A DNA stretch of 64,000 bases from CAIMFV01 sp040757715 (GTDB taxonomy: Bacteria > Pseudomonadota > Alphaproteobacteria > Caulobacterales > Caulobacteraceae). The stretch spans positions 62,001 through 126,000 of the forward strand of contig JBFLWS010000005.1 of the NCBI GenBank assembly GCA_040757715.1, in the 5' to 3' direction. The notes beneath the pieces were generated by a model. That model was given only the letters and a program-made list of their open reading frames with translations. It was not told where the DNA came from and ran no database searches. This document shows positions 8,051-16,714 of this stretch, piece by piece. The stretch's first letter is position 1. Each line of letters begins with the position of its first letter. Made by a program: the position numbers and the translations under genes.

Positions 8051-8642
8051 ATCTATGGGAGCGGCAGGCGTCCCGATCGCGCTGCCGCGCCGGCGGCGCC
8101 CGCATGACCGCAGCCTTGGTCGAAGCAATACCACACCCTGTGCGATGGACGGTTGCGGCTAGAATTGGTAGTCGTCATCTGTGGATCGCAGAGGTATTTG
8201 TGAATCGAACGTCTTCGAAAGTTGTTGAACATCACGCGAACGTGATGGCTTAAATTCTTCAATGAATTCAATAGCGCTCATTTTTATCGGGAGCCGTGAC
8301 GGTCTGCATTGTCAGGCGCGAAAAAACCCACATAAAATTCGGCCGCTTATGTGCCTGATTTACCATCGAGTGGGAGTGAGGCGAGGCGCTCGCGCCAACT
8401 GGCTATCGGCGCGCCGAGCCGCGGGCTGACAGCGGCGAGCCTCTGATCAGGGGTGTGCACGGCGGCGCTACGCCCTGATGCGATCGCCAGGTGTCGTGCG
8501 TCGCTCGCCCACCGCGCTGGCGTTTTGTATTGCAATTGAAGGCGTCCTGTGGACCATGGGCGACAATGGTAGCGATATCAAATCGTGAGCCGCCGTCGTT
8601 CGCTGAGCGATCGCTATAAGCCAGACCGGGAGCAGACTTCGC
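8051..8642. other. Long leader region before the GH2 gene with two hairpins
   Basis: About 590 bases without a recognisable gene. It contains a perfect 7-bp hairpin CATCACG-CGAA-CGTGATG (8230-8247) and a larger structure in which TCAGGC (from 8312) and CACATAA (8329-8335) can pair with TTATGTG (8347-8353) and the adjoining CCTGA, leaving a bulge of about 11 bases. No TonB-box, riboswitch consensus or tRNA was recognised. A 72-codon minus-strand frame here has no known motif. Confidence 0.4.
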
Positions 8643-11141
8643 ATGACCGCCGTTTCACGCCGCACCTTGCTGGCGACCAGCTTGGTCGCCGCCGCGCCGG
8701 GCCTCGCCTTCGCGAATCCTGAGACCGCCGGCGCCGCAGAGGCGGATGCGCTCCGCGACGTGCGTCTGTTTGATTTCGGCTGGCGCTTCGCCCTCGGCCA
8801 CGGCGCCGACCCGAGCTTGGACTTCGGCTATGGCTTCGGCCAAAGCGACTTCGCCAAGACGGGAGACTTCAAGGCCGGCAAGACCGACTTCGACGATTCC
8901 GGTTGGCGGCCGCTGGATCTGCCGCACGATTGGGCGGTGGAGCTGCCCTTCGTGCATGACGAGCGCGGCGACGGCGACTCCAGTTCGCGCTCACACGGCT
9001 TCAAGCCGCTGGGCCGCCGCTTTCCCGAGACCAGCGTGGGCTGGTATCGCAAGCGCTTCAATATCCCCGAGAGCGACCTTGGCCGCCGCATCTGGATCGA
9101 CATCGACGGCGCCATGCGCGACGTGGTGGTGTGGATCAACGGCTGCTTCATCGGCCGCAACGACGACGGCTATTCGTCGTTCCGTTTCGACCTGACCGAT
9201 TTCCTGAATTATGGCGGCGACAATCAGATCGCCGTGCGCGTGGATGCGAGTTTCGGCGACGGCTGGTTCTATGAGGGCGCGGGCCTCTATCGTCACGTCT
9301 GGCTGAGCAAGCTGGACCCGGTGCACCTTGGCCAGTGGGACAGCGTGGTGCGCTCGACCTTACGCGCCGGGGCGGCGGCGCTCGACCTCTCCACCCGGGT
9401 GGAGAATACGGGCGAGCATGCGGCCGAGGCGGCGGTGGAGTGGCGCATTCTGGACGCAACGGGGCGCTTGGTGGCCCACGCCGCCGCGCCGGTGCAAACC
9501 CTCGCCCCCGGCGCCAGCGCGGCCTTCGCGGCGGCGGCGGACCTGGCCGAGCCGCGCCTCTGGTCCACCACGGCGCCCAATCTCTACACCGCTGTGATCA
9601 AGGTGATCCGCGACGGCAAGCCCAGTGACGGCGAAGCGGTGACCTTCGGCGTGCGCACCGTGCGCTTCGATCCGGATGAGGGGTTCTTCCTCAACGGCGA
9701 GCCGATGAAGATAAAGGGCGTGTGCAACCATCAGGACCATGCCGGGGTGGGCGCGGCCCTGCCTGACGCCCTCCAGCGCTATCGCTTGTCGGCGCTGCAA
9801 GGCATGGGCTGCAACGCGGTGCGCACCGCCCACAACCAACCCACTCCGGAATGGGTGGCGAGCTGCGACCAGATGGGCGTGATGATGATGTGCGAGACGC
9901 GCCGCATGAGCTCATCGCCCGACGGGATGCGGCAACTCGAACTGATGGTGAAGCGTTACCGCAATTCGCCCTCCATCATCCTGTGGTCCATTGGCAATGA
10001 GGAATGGGTGTTGCAGGAAGGCCAGATGGCCAAGCCGGGCGCGCGCATCGCCAAGAGCATGGTGCAGCTGTGCCATCAGCTCGATCCCACCCGCCCGGTC
10101 TCCGCCGCGGTGAATGGCAATAACGAGCAGGGCGTTTCCGACGCGTTGGATATCATCGGCTTCAACTATCACCCGGAGTATCCGCAGCCGTTCCACAAGA
10201 AATTCCCCAAGCGGGCGATCTTTGGATCGGAGACCTCCAGCGCCATCGCCACTCGCGGCGAATACGCCTGGGACGCGACCCGCAATACGGTGAGCAGCTA
10301 TGACGGCGTGGTGGGCTGGGGGCAGACGCCCGAGCAGTGGTGGAAGCTCTACGGCGGCGAGAAATGGCTCGCGGGCGGCTTCGCCTGGACCGGCTTCGAC
10401 TATCGCGGCGAGCCGACGCCGTTCGGCTGGCCGTCGGTGAATTCGCAGTTCGGCGTCATCGACATGTGCGGCTTCCCCAAGGATTATTACCACTATTACC
10501 GGGCCTGGTGGGGCAATGCGCCGGCCCTGCACCTGTTCCCGCACTGGAATTGGCCGGGCCGCGAGGGCGAGGAGATCCCGGTCTGGGTCTATTCGAACCT
10601 CGACGAGGTGGAGTTGCTGGTGAACGGCAAGAGCCTGGGCTGGCAGGCCGTGCCGCATCTAGGCCATGTGGAGTGGAAGGCGCGCTACGCCCCCGGCGTC
10701 ATCGAGGCGCGCGGACGCAAGGGCGGGCGCATCGTGCTCAACCAAAAGCGCGAAACCACCGGGACCTCCCATACCCTTCGCCTTACGCCGGATCGGCGGA
10801 CGCTCAGCGCGGATGGTCAGGATGTGGCGATGATCACGGTGGAGGTGCTGGACGCTGAGGGACGGGCGGTTCCCACCGCCAAGGATCGCATCGCCTTCCG
10901 GATTTCGGGAGCCGGCAAGATCATCGGCGTCGGCAACGGCGATCCGAATTGCCTGGAGAGCGACAAGCAGCCGCGCCGATCGCTATTCAACGGCCTGGCC
11001 CAGGTGATCGTGCAGGCGGATCGCCGGGGCGGACCGATCCTTCTGGAGGCCGTCCAGGACGAACCGAGAGCATCGGCCCTGCAGCCGGCGGTCATCGCTC
11101 TTGAGGCGCGCAAGCCCAGGGCGGCGCGACCGACCGCCTGA
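8643..11141 (+). CDS. Secreted glycoside hydrolase family 2 (beta-galactosidase-like)
   Basis: An 832-residue exported glycosidase. The N-terminus SRRTLLATSLVAAAPGLAFA is a Tat-type signal (twin Arg followed by a hydrophobic stretch). Then come the GH2 sugar-binding domain (DSGWRPLDLPHDWAVE about residues 90-105; RRIWIDIDGAMRDVVVWING), the immunoglobulin-like domain, and the TIM barrel with NHQDHAGVG and AVRTAHNQ. The acid/base Glu453 lies in SIGNEEW and the nucleophile Glu530 in FGSETS. A DUF4982-type C-terminal domain (PVWVYSNLDEVELLVNGKS) and an invasin-like Ig domain close the protein. Beta-galactosidase is the best guess; substrate linkage is not certain. It stands alone. Confidence 0.93.
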   Translation: MTAVSRRTLLATSLVAAAPGLAFANPETAGAAEADALRDVRLFDFGWRFALGHGADPSLDFGYGFGQSDFAKTGDFKAGKTDFDDSGWRPLDLPHDWAVELPFVHDERGDGDSSSRSHGFKPLGRRFPETSVGWYRKRFNIPESDLGRRIWIDIDGAMRDVVVWINGCFIGRNDDGYSSFRFDLTDFLNYGGDNQIAVRVDASFGDGWFYEGAGLYRHVWLSKLDPVHLGQWDSVVRSTLRAGAAALDLSTRVENTGEHAAEAAVEWRILDATGRLVAHAAAPVQTLAPGASAAFAAAADLAEPRLWSTTAPNLYTAVIKVIRDGKPSDGEAVTFGVRTVRFDPDEGFFLNGEPMKIKGVCNHQDHAGVGAALPDALQRYRLSALQGMGCNAVRTAHNQPTPEWVASCDQMGVMMMCETRRMSSSPDGMRQLELMVKRYRNSPSIILWSIGNEEWVLQEGQMAKPGARIAKSMVQLCHQLDPTRPVSAAVNGNNEQGVSDALDIIGFNYHPEYPQPFHKKFPKRAIFGSETSSAIATRGEYAWDATRNTVSSYDGVVGWGQTPEQWWKLYGGEKWLAGGFAWTGFDYRGEPTPFGWPSVNSQFGVIDMCGFPKDYYHYYRAWWGNAPALHLFPHWNWPGREGEEIPVWVYSNLDEVELLVNGKSLGWQAVPHLGHVEWKARYAPGVIEARGRKGGRIVLNQKRETTGTSHTLRLTPDRRTLSADGQDVAMITVEVLDAEGRAVPTAKDRIAFRISGAGKIIGVGNGDPNCLESDKQPRRSLFNGLAQVIVQADRRGGPILLEAVQDEPRASALQPAVIALEARKPRAARPTA

Positions 11142-11246
11142 TTGCATATCCCGGAGGCGCTGCCCGCACGAAGGCTTGCGGCGCGTCGCCATCATTTCGC
11201 GCGATTGCGAGCGACGATGCGCGGGCATCGCTGAACGGAGCGCGCC

Positions 11247-11900
11247 ATGGCCGAGCTCGTCCTCACCACCTATGACTGGGTTCCTGAACCGCCCCGCGGC
11301 CTCGTGCGCGATCTGCGAGTGCGCTGGGCGCTGGAGGAGGCGGGCCTGCCCTATCGGGTGGCCAGCACCCCCTTCCACACCCGCGACGCAGAGCACCTGG
11401 CGCACCAGCCGTTCGGGCAGGTTCCCTGGCTCACCCACGGGGACTTTTCCATCTTCGAGAGCGGGGCCATCCTGCTCTATCTCGGCGAGCTGAGCGAAGA
11501 CCTCCTGCCCACCGAACACGCCGCGCGCTGGCAGGCGAAGGAATGGGTGTTCGCCGCCCTCAACTCGGTGGAGATGGCGGTGCTGCCCTGGGTGCTGCTG
11601 AACTTTTCCGGCGAGGCGCACGACACCCCCGCCTGGAAGCGCTTCGACGATTTCGTGAAGCTGCGCCTCGACCGGATGGAGCCGGTGCTGGCGGGACGCG
11701 AATGGCTGGCCGGCGGCTTCTCCGTGGCCGATATCCTCATGGCCGACGTGCTGCGCCTGGTGCAGCGCTTTGACGCGCTTGGCGCCCATCCCGCCTGCGC
11801 CGCCTATGTGGCCCGGGCCGTGGCCCGGCCGGCGTTCCAGAAGGCCTACGCCGATCAGATGGCCCACTTCGCCGCGGGGGATGCGGCCCTTTCTCGCTGA
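11247..11900 (+). CDS. Glutathione S-transferase family protein
   Basis: A 217-residue cytosolic GST-fold protein. The thioredoxin-like N-domain spans about residues 1-80, with RDLRVRWALEEAGLPYRV in the first helix, the cis-Pro in GQVPWLTHGDF and the glutathione-binding ESGAILLYL (Glu-Ser). The helical C-domain contains WLAGGFSVADILMADVLR, the conserved N-capping box. The catalytic Ser/Cys at the N-terminus is not evident (TTYDWVPEPPRG), so activity may be atypical. It is preceded by GGAG-type spacing and is not linked to its neighbours. Confidence 0.9.
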   Translation: MAELVLTTYDWVPEPPRGLVRDLRVRWALEEAGLPYRVASTPFHTRDAEHLAHQPFGQVPWLTHGDFSIFESGAILLYLGELSEDLLPTEHAARWQAKEWVFAALNSVEMAVLPWVLLNFSGEAHDTPAWKRFDDFVKLRLDRMEPVLAGREWLAGGFSVADILMADVLRLVQRFDALGAHPACAAYVARAVARPAFQKAYADQMAHFAAGDAALSR

Positions 11901-11929
11901 GGCTTCAGCGGCGATTTAGAACGTGATAT

Positions 11930-11943
11930 AACTGGTTCCAGTT
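11930..11943. promoter_or_regulatory. Palindromic operator for the FitAB-type pair
   Basis: AACTGG-TT-CCAGTT is a perfect 14-base palindrome located 18 bases before the antitoxin start codon. Ribbon-helix-helix antitoxins bind short palindromes of this kind in their own promoters. Assignment is by position and symmetry only. Confidence 0.6.
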
Positions 11944-11961
11944 TGGAGCTGAACTAGCGCC

Positions 11962-12198
11962 ATGACCGTGAACCTCTCCATTAAGAACGCACCTCAAGGG
12001 GTGGTGGAACGCCTGCGCGCCCGCGCTAAGCGCCATCACCGTTCCTTGCAGGGCGAACTCCTGGCCATCATTGAGGCTGCGGCGGCGGAAACCCCGCTCG
12101 CAACGCCGGCTGACGTCCTCGCCGAAGTGCGCCGACTTGGACTATCTCCGTCAGACGAAGCGGCGTCCATTATTCGCGACGCTCGTGACCGCGCCTAA
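11962..12198 (+). CDS. FitA-like ribbon-helix-helix antitoxin
   Basis: A 78-residue antitoxin with an N-terminal Arc/MetJ-type ribbon-helix-helix (VNLSIKNAPQGVVERLRARAKRHHRSLQGELLAIIEAA, residues 3-41) typical of FitA. The C-terminal half (LAEVRRLGLSPSDEAASIIRDAR) would wrap the toxin and block its active site. The toxin gene starts inside its 3' end (14-base overlap), giving translational coupling. Confidence 0.9.
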   Translation: MTVNLSIKNAPQGVVERLRARAKRHHRSLQGELLAIIEAAAAETPLATPADVLAEVRRLGLSPSDEAASIIRDARDRA

Positions 12199-12562
12199 GG
12201 TCGTCGACGCCTCCGCTGTGGCGGCGCTGTTGTTCGACGAACTCGCCGCAAACGCCGTAGCGGTCGAGCTAGAGGGCGCCGCCTTAGTCGCGCCCTCCTT
12301 GATTATCTTTGAGTTGGCGAATGTCTGCCTCGTCAAATGCCGTCGCCATCCACACGAGGCCGAGGCGCTGATTACAGCCCTTCGACTATTCGAACGCCTT
12401 GGTGTTCAAATTGTCCCTGTAGATCAAGAGGCCGTGGTGCGGTTGGCGCAGGACACGGGACTTTCGGCTTATGACGCCAGTTATCTGTGGCTGGCGCGGC
12501 GCTTCGAGGCGAACTTGGTGACATTGGATAAGCGTCTCGCCGCCGCTCGCGTGGAGCGTTGA
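12185..12562 (+). CDS. PIN-domain toxin (VapC/FitB family)
   Basis: A 125-residue ribonuclease toxin of the PIN fold. The GTG at 12185 is chosen because translation then begins VTAPKVVDASAVAALLFDE, the normal PIN N-terminus; an in-frame ATG further upstream would read through the antitoxin in another frame. The acidic Mg2+ site appears complete: Asp in VVDASAV, Glu in FELANV, Asp in SAYDASYLWLA and Asp in LVTLDKRL. FitB/VapC toxins cut tRNA or rRNA; the target here is unknown. Confidence 0.92.
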   Translation: MTAPKVVDASAVAALLFDELAANAVAVELEGAALVAPSLIIFELANVCLVKCRRHPHEAEALITALRLFERLGVQIVPVDQEAVVRLAQDTGLSAYDASYLWLARRFEANLVTLDKRLAAARVER

Positions 12563-12606
12563 ACTGGCGCGCTCCTGTTTCAAAACGCAGCGCTTTTACC
12601 CCACGC

Positions 12607-12636
12607 TTGACATGCAACGTTTTGGTTGCCTATAAA
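12607..12636 (+). promoter_or_regulatory. Sigma-70-type promoter of the arsR-like operon
   Basis: TTGACA (12607-12612) and TATAAA (12631-12636) are separated by 18 bases. The spacer contains the inverted repeat GCAAC-gttttg-GTTGC, a plausible site for the autoregulating ArsR-family repressor encoded just downstream. Transcription starting near 12643 rules out the in-frame ATG at 12626 as the start of that gene. Confidence 0.65.
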
Positions 12637-12664
12637 TGCGCAACTGAACGATTGCATATTGGCG

Positions 12665-12988
12665 ATGGATGAGGATGCGGTGTTTCGGGCCCTGGCCGAC
12701 GCCAGTCGCCGCCAGCTGTTGGACCGTCTGCACGCGCGCGGCGGCCAGACCCTGACGGAGCTGACGGCGGGGCTCGGCATGACCCGCCAGGCGGCGGCCA
12801 AGCACCTTGGCGTGCTGGAGGCCGCCAATCTGGTGTCCAGCCGCCGGCAGGGGCGCGAGAAGCTGCACTTCATCAATCCCGTGCCCATCAACGCCATCGC
12901 CGAGCGGTGGATCAAGAAGTTCGAGCAGCAAAGGCTCAGCGCTCTTTCAGCGCTGAAGCAACATCTGGAAGGAGATGATGATGAGTGA
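12665..12988 (+). CDS. ArsR-family winged-helix repressor
   Basis: A 107-residue regulator read from ATG 12665 (MDEDAVFRALADASRRQLLDRL). It contains the SdpR-like winged helix: TLTELTAGLGMTRQAAAKHLGVLEAANLVSSRRQGREKLHFINP, recognition helix about residues 42-56. No metal-binding Cys pairs are present, so it is not an arsenic or metal sensor of the classical kind. The partner is an SRPBCC protein whose start overlaps its stop; such ArsR-SRPBCC pairs are common. It probably represses its own promoter. Confidence 0.9.
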   Translation: MDEDAVFRALADASRRQLLDRLHARGGQTLTELTAGLGMTRQAAAKHLGVLEAANLVSSRRQGREKLHFINPVPINAIAERWIKKFEQQRLSALSALKQHLEGDDDE

Positions 12989-13436
12989 CGAGGGTCGCAG
13001 CGAATTCGTCTATGTCACCTATATCCGCACCACGCCGGAGCGGCTGTGGACCGCGCTCACCGACGGGGCCGAGACGCCGAAATACTGGTTCGGCGTCACC
13101 GCCGAGGCGGACTGGCGCGAGGGCGGGGCCTGGAAGCTGGTGTTCGCCGACGGCCGCGTGGCCGACACGGGCGAAATCCTGGCCTTCGAGCCGCAAAAGC
13201 GCCTCGTGATCCGCTGGCTGCATCAGTTCATGCCGGAGATCGCCGCCGAGGGCGCATCCACCTGCGAGATGACCTTGGAGCCTTCGGGCGAGGCGGTGAA
13301 ACTCACCGTGCGCCACAGCATCGACCGGCCGCAATCGAAGCTCATTGAGGCCGTGTCCGGCGGCTGGCCGCAGATTCTCTCCAATCTGAAGTCGCTGCTG
13401 GAGACCGGCGCTTCGGTGGTCGGGGCGCCAGGCTGA
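12981..13436 (+). CDS. SRPBCC (AHSA1-like) domain protein
   Basis: A 151-residue START-like ligand-binding protein of the AHSA1 group. It begins FVYVTYIRTTPERLWTALTDGAETPKYWFG and ends with a helix near GGWPQILSNLKSLLE, both hallmarks of the fold. Three ATG codons stand in a row (12975, 12978, 12981) after AAGGAG; the third has the best spacing. It overlaps the stop of the ArsR-like gene, so the two are translationally coupled. The ligand is unknown. Confidence 0.9.
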   Translation: MSDEGRSEFVYVTYIRTTPERLWTALTDGAETPKYWFGVTAEADWREGGAWKLVFADGRVADTGEILAFEPQKRLVIRWLHQFMPEIAAEGASTCEMTLEPSGEAVKLTVRHSIDRPQSKLIEAVSGGWPQILSNLKSLLETGASVVGAPG

Positions 13437-13440
13437 CGGC

Positions 13441-14241
13441 TCAGCGCACCCGCTCGATCAGGGCCAGGGCCGCGTCGGGATTGGCCGGCTTGAAGCCGGA
13501 GATCACGTAGAGAAACACATCGCGGCCGTTGGAGGGCGGGGCCGGTCCGGCCACGGGGGCGAGGTCGTCCTGCGCTCCGCCGGCGGCCCAGGCCCCGGCG
13601 CGGCCCGCCCACTGGTCGAGCTCAGCCTCCGAATAGCCCTTCGGCTCATCCTCTCGCGTGCCCATGAGCCGCGCATAGACGAAGTCGGCGGTGAGGTCGG
13701 GGATGGCCGGATGCGGACTGTCGCCGGCGAAGATCACCGCCGCCCCGTGCTGGCGGGCGAGGGCGATGAATTCGGGGCAGGCGAAGCTGGCGTGCCGCAC
13801 CTCCAGGGCGTGTCGGATGCGCTTGCCATCCACTTCCTTGGGCAGGAGGGCGAGGAAGGCGGCGAAGTCCTCTGGATCGAACTTCTTAGTTCCTTGAAAT
13901 TGCCAGTTGATCGGACCGAGCTTGGCGCCCAGCTCCATCAGGCCGCTGTCGAAGAAGCGCGCGATGCTGTCGCCGGATTCGGCCAGCACCCGCCGCACGG
14001 TGGCGAAGCGCGGCGCCTTCACGGCGAAGACAAAATCATCCGGGGTCTGGTCACGCCAGGCCTTGAAGCTGTCCGGCTTCTGACTGCCGTAATAGGTGCC
14101 GTTGATCTCGATGGAGGTGAGGTGCGAGGCGGCGTATTCCAGCTCCCGCCGCTGAGCGAGCTTGGGGGGGAAGAAGCGGCCGCGCCAGGGCTCGAAGGTC
14201 CAGCCGCCGACGCCGATGCGAATTCGTCCATCGTCAGTCAT
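13441..14241 (-). CDS. DUF72 domain protein (YecE family)
   Basis: A 266-residue TIM-barrel-like protein of the DUF72 family: IRIGVGGWTFEPWRGRFFPPKL at the N-terminus, YAASHLTSIEINGTYYGSQKPDSFKAWRDQTP at about 33-64, KAPRFATVRR and the C-terminal YARLMG region. The family is widespread and has no established reaction. It is convergent with the SRPBCC gene; only a few bases separate the two stops. Confidence 0.92.
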   Translation of the reverse strand: MTDDGRIRIGVGGWTFEPWRGRFFPPKLAQRRELEYAASHLTSIEINGTYYGSQKPDSFKAWRDQTPDDFVFAVKAPRFATVRRVLAESGDSIARFFDSGLMELGAKLGPINWQFQGTKKFDPEDFAAFLALLPKEVDGKRIRHALEVRHASFACPEFIALARQHGAAVIFAGDSPHPAIPDLTADFVYARLMGTREDEPKGYSEAELDQWAGRAGAWAAGGAQDDLAPVAGPAPPSNGRDVFLYVISGFKPANPDAALALIERVR

Positions 14242-14326
14242 GCTGCGCCGCTCCCGTTGTGTAATAATGATAATTAAACTCTAGTGAGAGTCGGTCGTTG
14301 CGGCCATGTCCGCCGGCCGCTCCAGC

Positions 14327-14899
14327 TCACGGCTTCGGATGGATATGCGAGACCTTGGAGCCCTCCAGGCTCACCCCCGCCATCAGCCCCTTCTGGCCGA
14401 AGATGAAGGCGTAGGCGTCGTCTTTCAAGGTGGTGGTGGAGAGATTGGCCGCCTTGCCCGCGTCCACCACGACCACGGTGGGGCCGACGCCGATCTCCCA
14501 GCCCTTGGACTGTTCGAGATAGCGCACCGCCTTGTCGTTCATCAGGAACACCGCATAGCCGTAGGCTTGGGCGCCGGCCTGCAGCCCCCAGGAGGCCGAG
14601 GCGGTATTGTAGAAGCCGGCGGCGCGTCCGCCCTTAAGCAGCTCGCCCTCGCCATAGGCGCCGCCGAACACGAGGCCGCCCTTGATGATGGAGGGGAAGA
14701 TCAGCACGGCGCGCGCCTTGGCGCCGATTGCTCGGGCGGCGGGATTCTGGCGGTACAGACGCGCCAAAGCGCCGCGCGCGTCGCGGTCGATGTCGTGGGC
14801 CGAAGCTGCGACGGCCGGGGCAGGCAGGGCCAGCGACGCCGCGCCGGCCAGGCTGACGACGAGGGCTGCGGCGAGCGAAGTCAGACGACGGCGGTTCAT
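14327..14899 (-). CDS. Lipid-binding SYLF (Ysc84-type) domain protein, exported
   Basis: A 190-residue protein with a signal peptide (MNRRRLTSLAAALVVSLAG through APAVAA) and a SYLF domain: KARAVLIFPSIIKGGLVFGGAYGEGELL, SASWGLQAGAQAYGYAVFLMND and VVVDAGKAANLSTTTLKDDAYAFIFGQKGLMAGVSLEGSK. SYLF domains bind phospholipids, and bacterial members are periplasmic or outer-membrane associated. The start at 14899 is preferred over upstream in-frame ATGs because it follows GAGGGG and opens a proper signal sequence. Confidence 0.9.
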   Translation of the reverse strand: MNRRRLTSLAAALVVSLAGAASLALPAPAVAASAHDIDRDARGALARLYRQNPAARAIGAKARAVLIFPSIIKGGLVFGGAYGEGELLKGGRAAGFYNTASASWGLQAGAQAYGYAVFLMNDKAVRYLEQSKGWEIGVGPTVVVVDAGKAANLSTTTLKDDAYAFIFGQKGLMAGVSLEGSKVSHIHPKP

Positions 14900-15182
14900 G
14901 CGAAATCCCCTCATGGTCGATGCGGCGCTACGGGTGCGGCGCGCGCTAGAGCGAAACACCGCGGGAGACTGAACCCTCCCGGGTGCAAAATCATGACACG
15001 GGCTTGAACATGACAGCGAAGGGGCTTGTAGGCGAGGCCGCGGGGCGTTTTGGCATTACCAAGATTTCATCCTGCCGGGCGCCTCTATCCGCCGCCGCCG
15101 GAGCCTCTACACTGACAGAAGGCCCGCACATCGCCACCTTGGCGGCGACATGGGCCGCACCTTGAACGACGGAGACTCTGTC

Positions 15183-15584
15183 ATGGCCACAATTATCGGC
15201 GAACTCATACCCTTGGCTGCGTTCATCTTCCTCGGCGCGGTCATTCTCGTCCCCTTCTATTTGCGCCACCAGGAGCGCATGAAGATGCAGGACATCGTGC
15301 GCAGCAGCGTGGAGCAGGGGCACTCGGCGCCCACCGAGCTGATCCAGGCGCTGCAACTGCGCGGCAACGGCCGCCTGCCCGCCAGTCCGGAGCGCGATCT
15401 GCGGCGCGGCATCTTCTGGCTCGCCTGGGCGGTGGCCTGTCTCGCGGCTGCGGGCCTCACCTATTATTACGACCCCTCCGACGACGGTCCGGGCGTCCTG
15501 ATGGCCCTCGCCGCCTTCCCCGGCTTCATCGGCCTCGCCTACCTCATCGTCTGGTTCGCCGGACGCAATCGCCCGCAAGCCTGA
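15183..15584 (+). CDS. Small membrane protein with DUF6249-like domain
   Basis: A 133-residue inner-membrane protein. One N-terminal helix (LIPLAAFIFLGAVILVPFYL) is followed by a cytosolic RHQERMKMQDIVRSSVEQGHSAPTELIQAL segment and two C-terminal helices. The RHQERM...IR..IE.G..PP-type linker resembles the DUF6249 group that often accompanies ECF sigma factors, and an ECF sigma gene begins 25 bases downstream. Function is unknown; a role with the sigma factor is inferred from position. Confidence 0.8.
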   Translation: MATIIGELIPLAAFIFLGAVILVPFYLRHQERMKMQDIVRSSVEQGHSAPTELIQALQLRGNGRLPASPERDLRRGIFWLAWAVACLAAAGLTYYYDPSDDGPGVLMALAAFPGFIGLAYLIVWFAGRNRPQA

Positions 15585-15609
15585 ACCCGCACCAGCGAGG
15601 AGACGGCCC

Positions 15610-16233
15610 ATGCAGGGCTCCGTCACAACAAGTCCGCACCGACCGCTGAACCTGCTGCACGACGTGGAGCTGGCGGCGCTGGCGGCCGCGGGGGACCGCA
15701 AGGCCTTCGGCGAGCTGGTGCGGCGACACAATGCGGCGGTGCGCACCTTCGTCCGACGTCTGGGCGCAGCGCCCGACGTGGCGGACGACATCGCCCAGGA
15801 CGCCTTCCTGGCGGCCTTCGAGGCCATCGCCGATTACCGCGGCGAGGGCGCCTTCGTCGGCTGGGTGCGGCGCATCGCGGCGCGCCTCTATGTGAAGCGC
15901 TGGCGCAAGATCGGCGGCGAGGCCGCCCTGGCGGAAGAAACTCCCGCCGAAGAGGTGGACGCCCACGCGGACCAGCATTCGGCCGCCAATCGCCTGGATC
16001 TCGACGAGGCCCTTCGCGGCCTCAGCGAACCGGAGCGGCTGTGCGTCTCCCTGTGTTACGGCGCGGGACTGAGCCACGCCGAAGCGGCTGAGATTGCGCA
16101 AGCGCCCATCGGAACGGTAAAGTCACATGTCAAACGTGGTCTGGATAAGCTCCGGCGACGGCTCGACCCGCAAGGGGAGAGGCCCCTGGGGAGCGACGAG
16201 GCTGGGCGGAATGGGACGCGAAGCCATGGCTGA
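15610..16233 (+). CDS. ECF-type RNA polymerase sigma factor
   Basis: A 207-residue sigma-70 family factor of the extracytoplasmic-function type. Region 2 reads FGELVRRHNAAVRTFVRRLGAAPDVADDIAQDAFLAAFEAI (about residues 35-75) and region 4 LDEALRGLSEPERLCVSLCYGAGLSHAEAAEIAQAPIGTVKSHVKRGLDKLRRRL (about 135-190), the helix-turn-helix that binds the -35 element. It is flanked by a small membrane protein upstream and a coupled membrane protein downstream, an ECF sigma/anti-sigma-like arrangement. Confidence 0.93.
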   Translation: MQGSVTTSPHRPLNLLHDVELAALAAAGDRKAFGELVRRHNAAVRTFVRRLGAAPDVADDIAQDAFLAAFEAIADYRGEGAFVGWVRRIAARLYVKRWRKIGGEAALAEETPAEEVDAHADQHSAANRLDLDEALRGLSEPERLCVSLCYGAGLSHAEAAEIAQAPIGTVKSHVKRGLDKLRRRLDPQGERPLGSDEAGRNGTRSHG

Positions 16234-16618
16234 TAGCTCATTCGAACAGGACCTGACCCGGCTCTACGCCGAGACGCCGCCCATGGCCGATTCCCGCGCC
16301 TTCGCCGATCAGGTGGAGACCCGGCTGGAGCGCGGCTATCGCCTGCGCCGCGCCGTGGTGGGGACCCTGGGCGTGGCTGGCGGCCTTCTGGCGGTAGGGC
16401 AGTTGGCGGGCCAGAACCTCCTTGCCCACGTGCAGACCCTGGGCCAAGCCTCGGTGCGGGCGCAGGCGGGGGCCTCGGCCCTGGCTCACGCCGCCGCGGT
16501 GCAGGCGCCCGTGCTGAAGAACCTGCCGGTAGGGATCGAGTCGCTCTGGTTCGTAGCCGCCCTGGTGGCCCTGGCCGGCGCCGCGCTTGTGGCCACCCGG
16601 GTGATGGAAGAACTCTGA
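16226..16618 (+). CDS. Putative membrane partner of the ECF sigma factor
   Basis: A 130-residue protein beginning MADSSFEQDLTRLYAETPPMADSRAFADQVETRLERGYRLRR, then one helix (VVGTLGVAGGLLAVGQLAG), a loop, and a C-terminal helix (SLWFVAALVALAGAALVATRVM). The start at 16226 overlaps the sigma gene's stop by 8 bases. The layout (short cytosolic N-terminus, membrane anchor, coupled to an ECF sigma) fits an anti-sigma factor, but no zinc-binding HxxxCxxC motif is present, so this is inference. Confidence 0.75.
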   Translation: MADSSFEQDLTRLYAETPPMADSRAFADQVETRLERGYRLRRAVVGTLGVAGGLLAVGQLAGQNLLAHVQTLGQASVRAQAGASALAHAAAVQAPVLKNLPVGIESLWFVAALVALAGAALVATRVMEEL

Positions 16619-16714
16619 CGGAGGCTTCCCCCGTCAGCCGAACGTCAACGACTTGTGCAAGCCTTGCCGCTATAAGAACGCGGCAAGTTCGGCAGCCGGA
16701 GGCGAAAGGCCCCT

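Noticed and set aside
8053..8271. Minus-strand 72-codon frame upstream of the GH2 gene
   Set aside because: No ribosome site and no known motif; kept only as part of the intergenic description.
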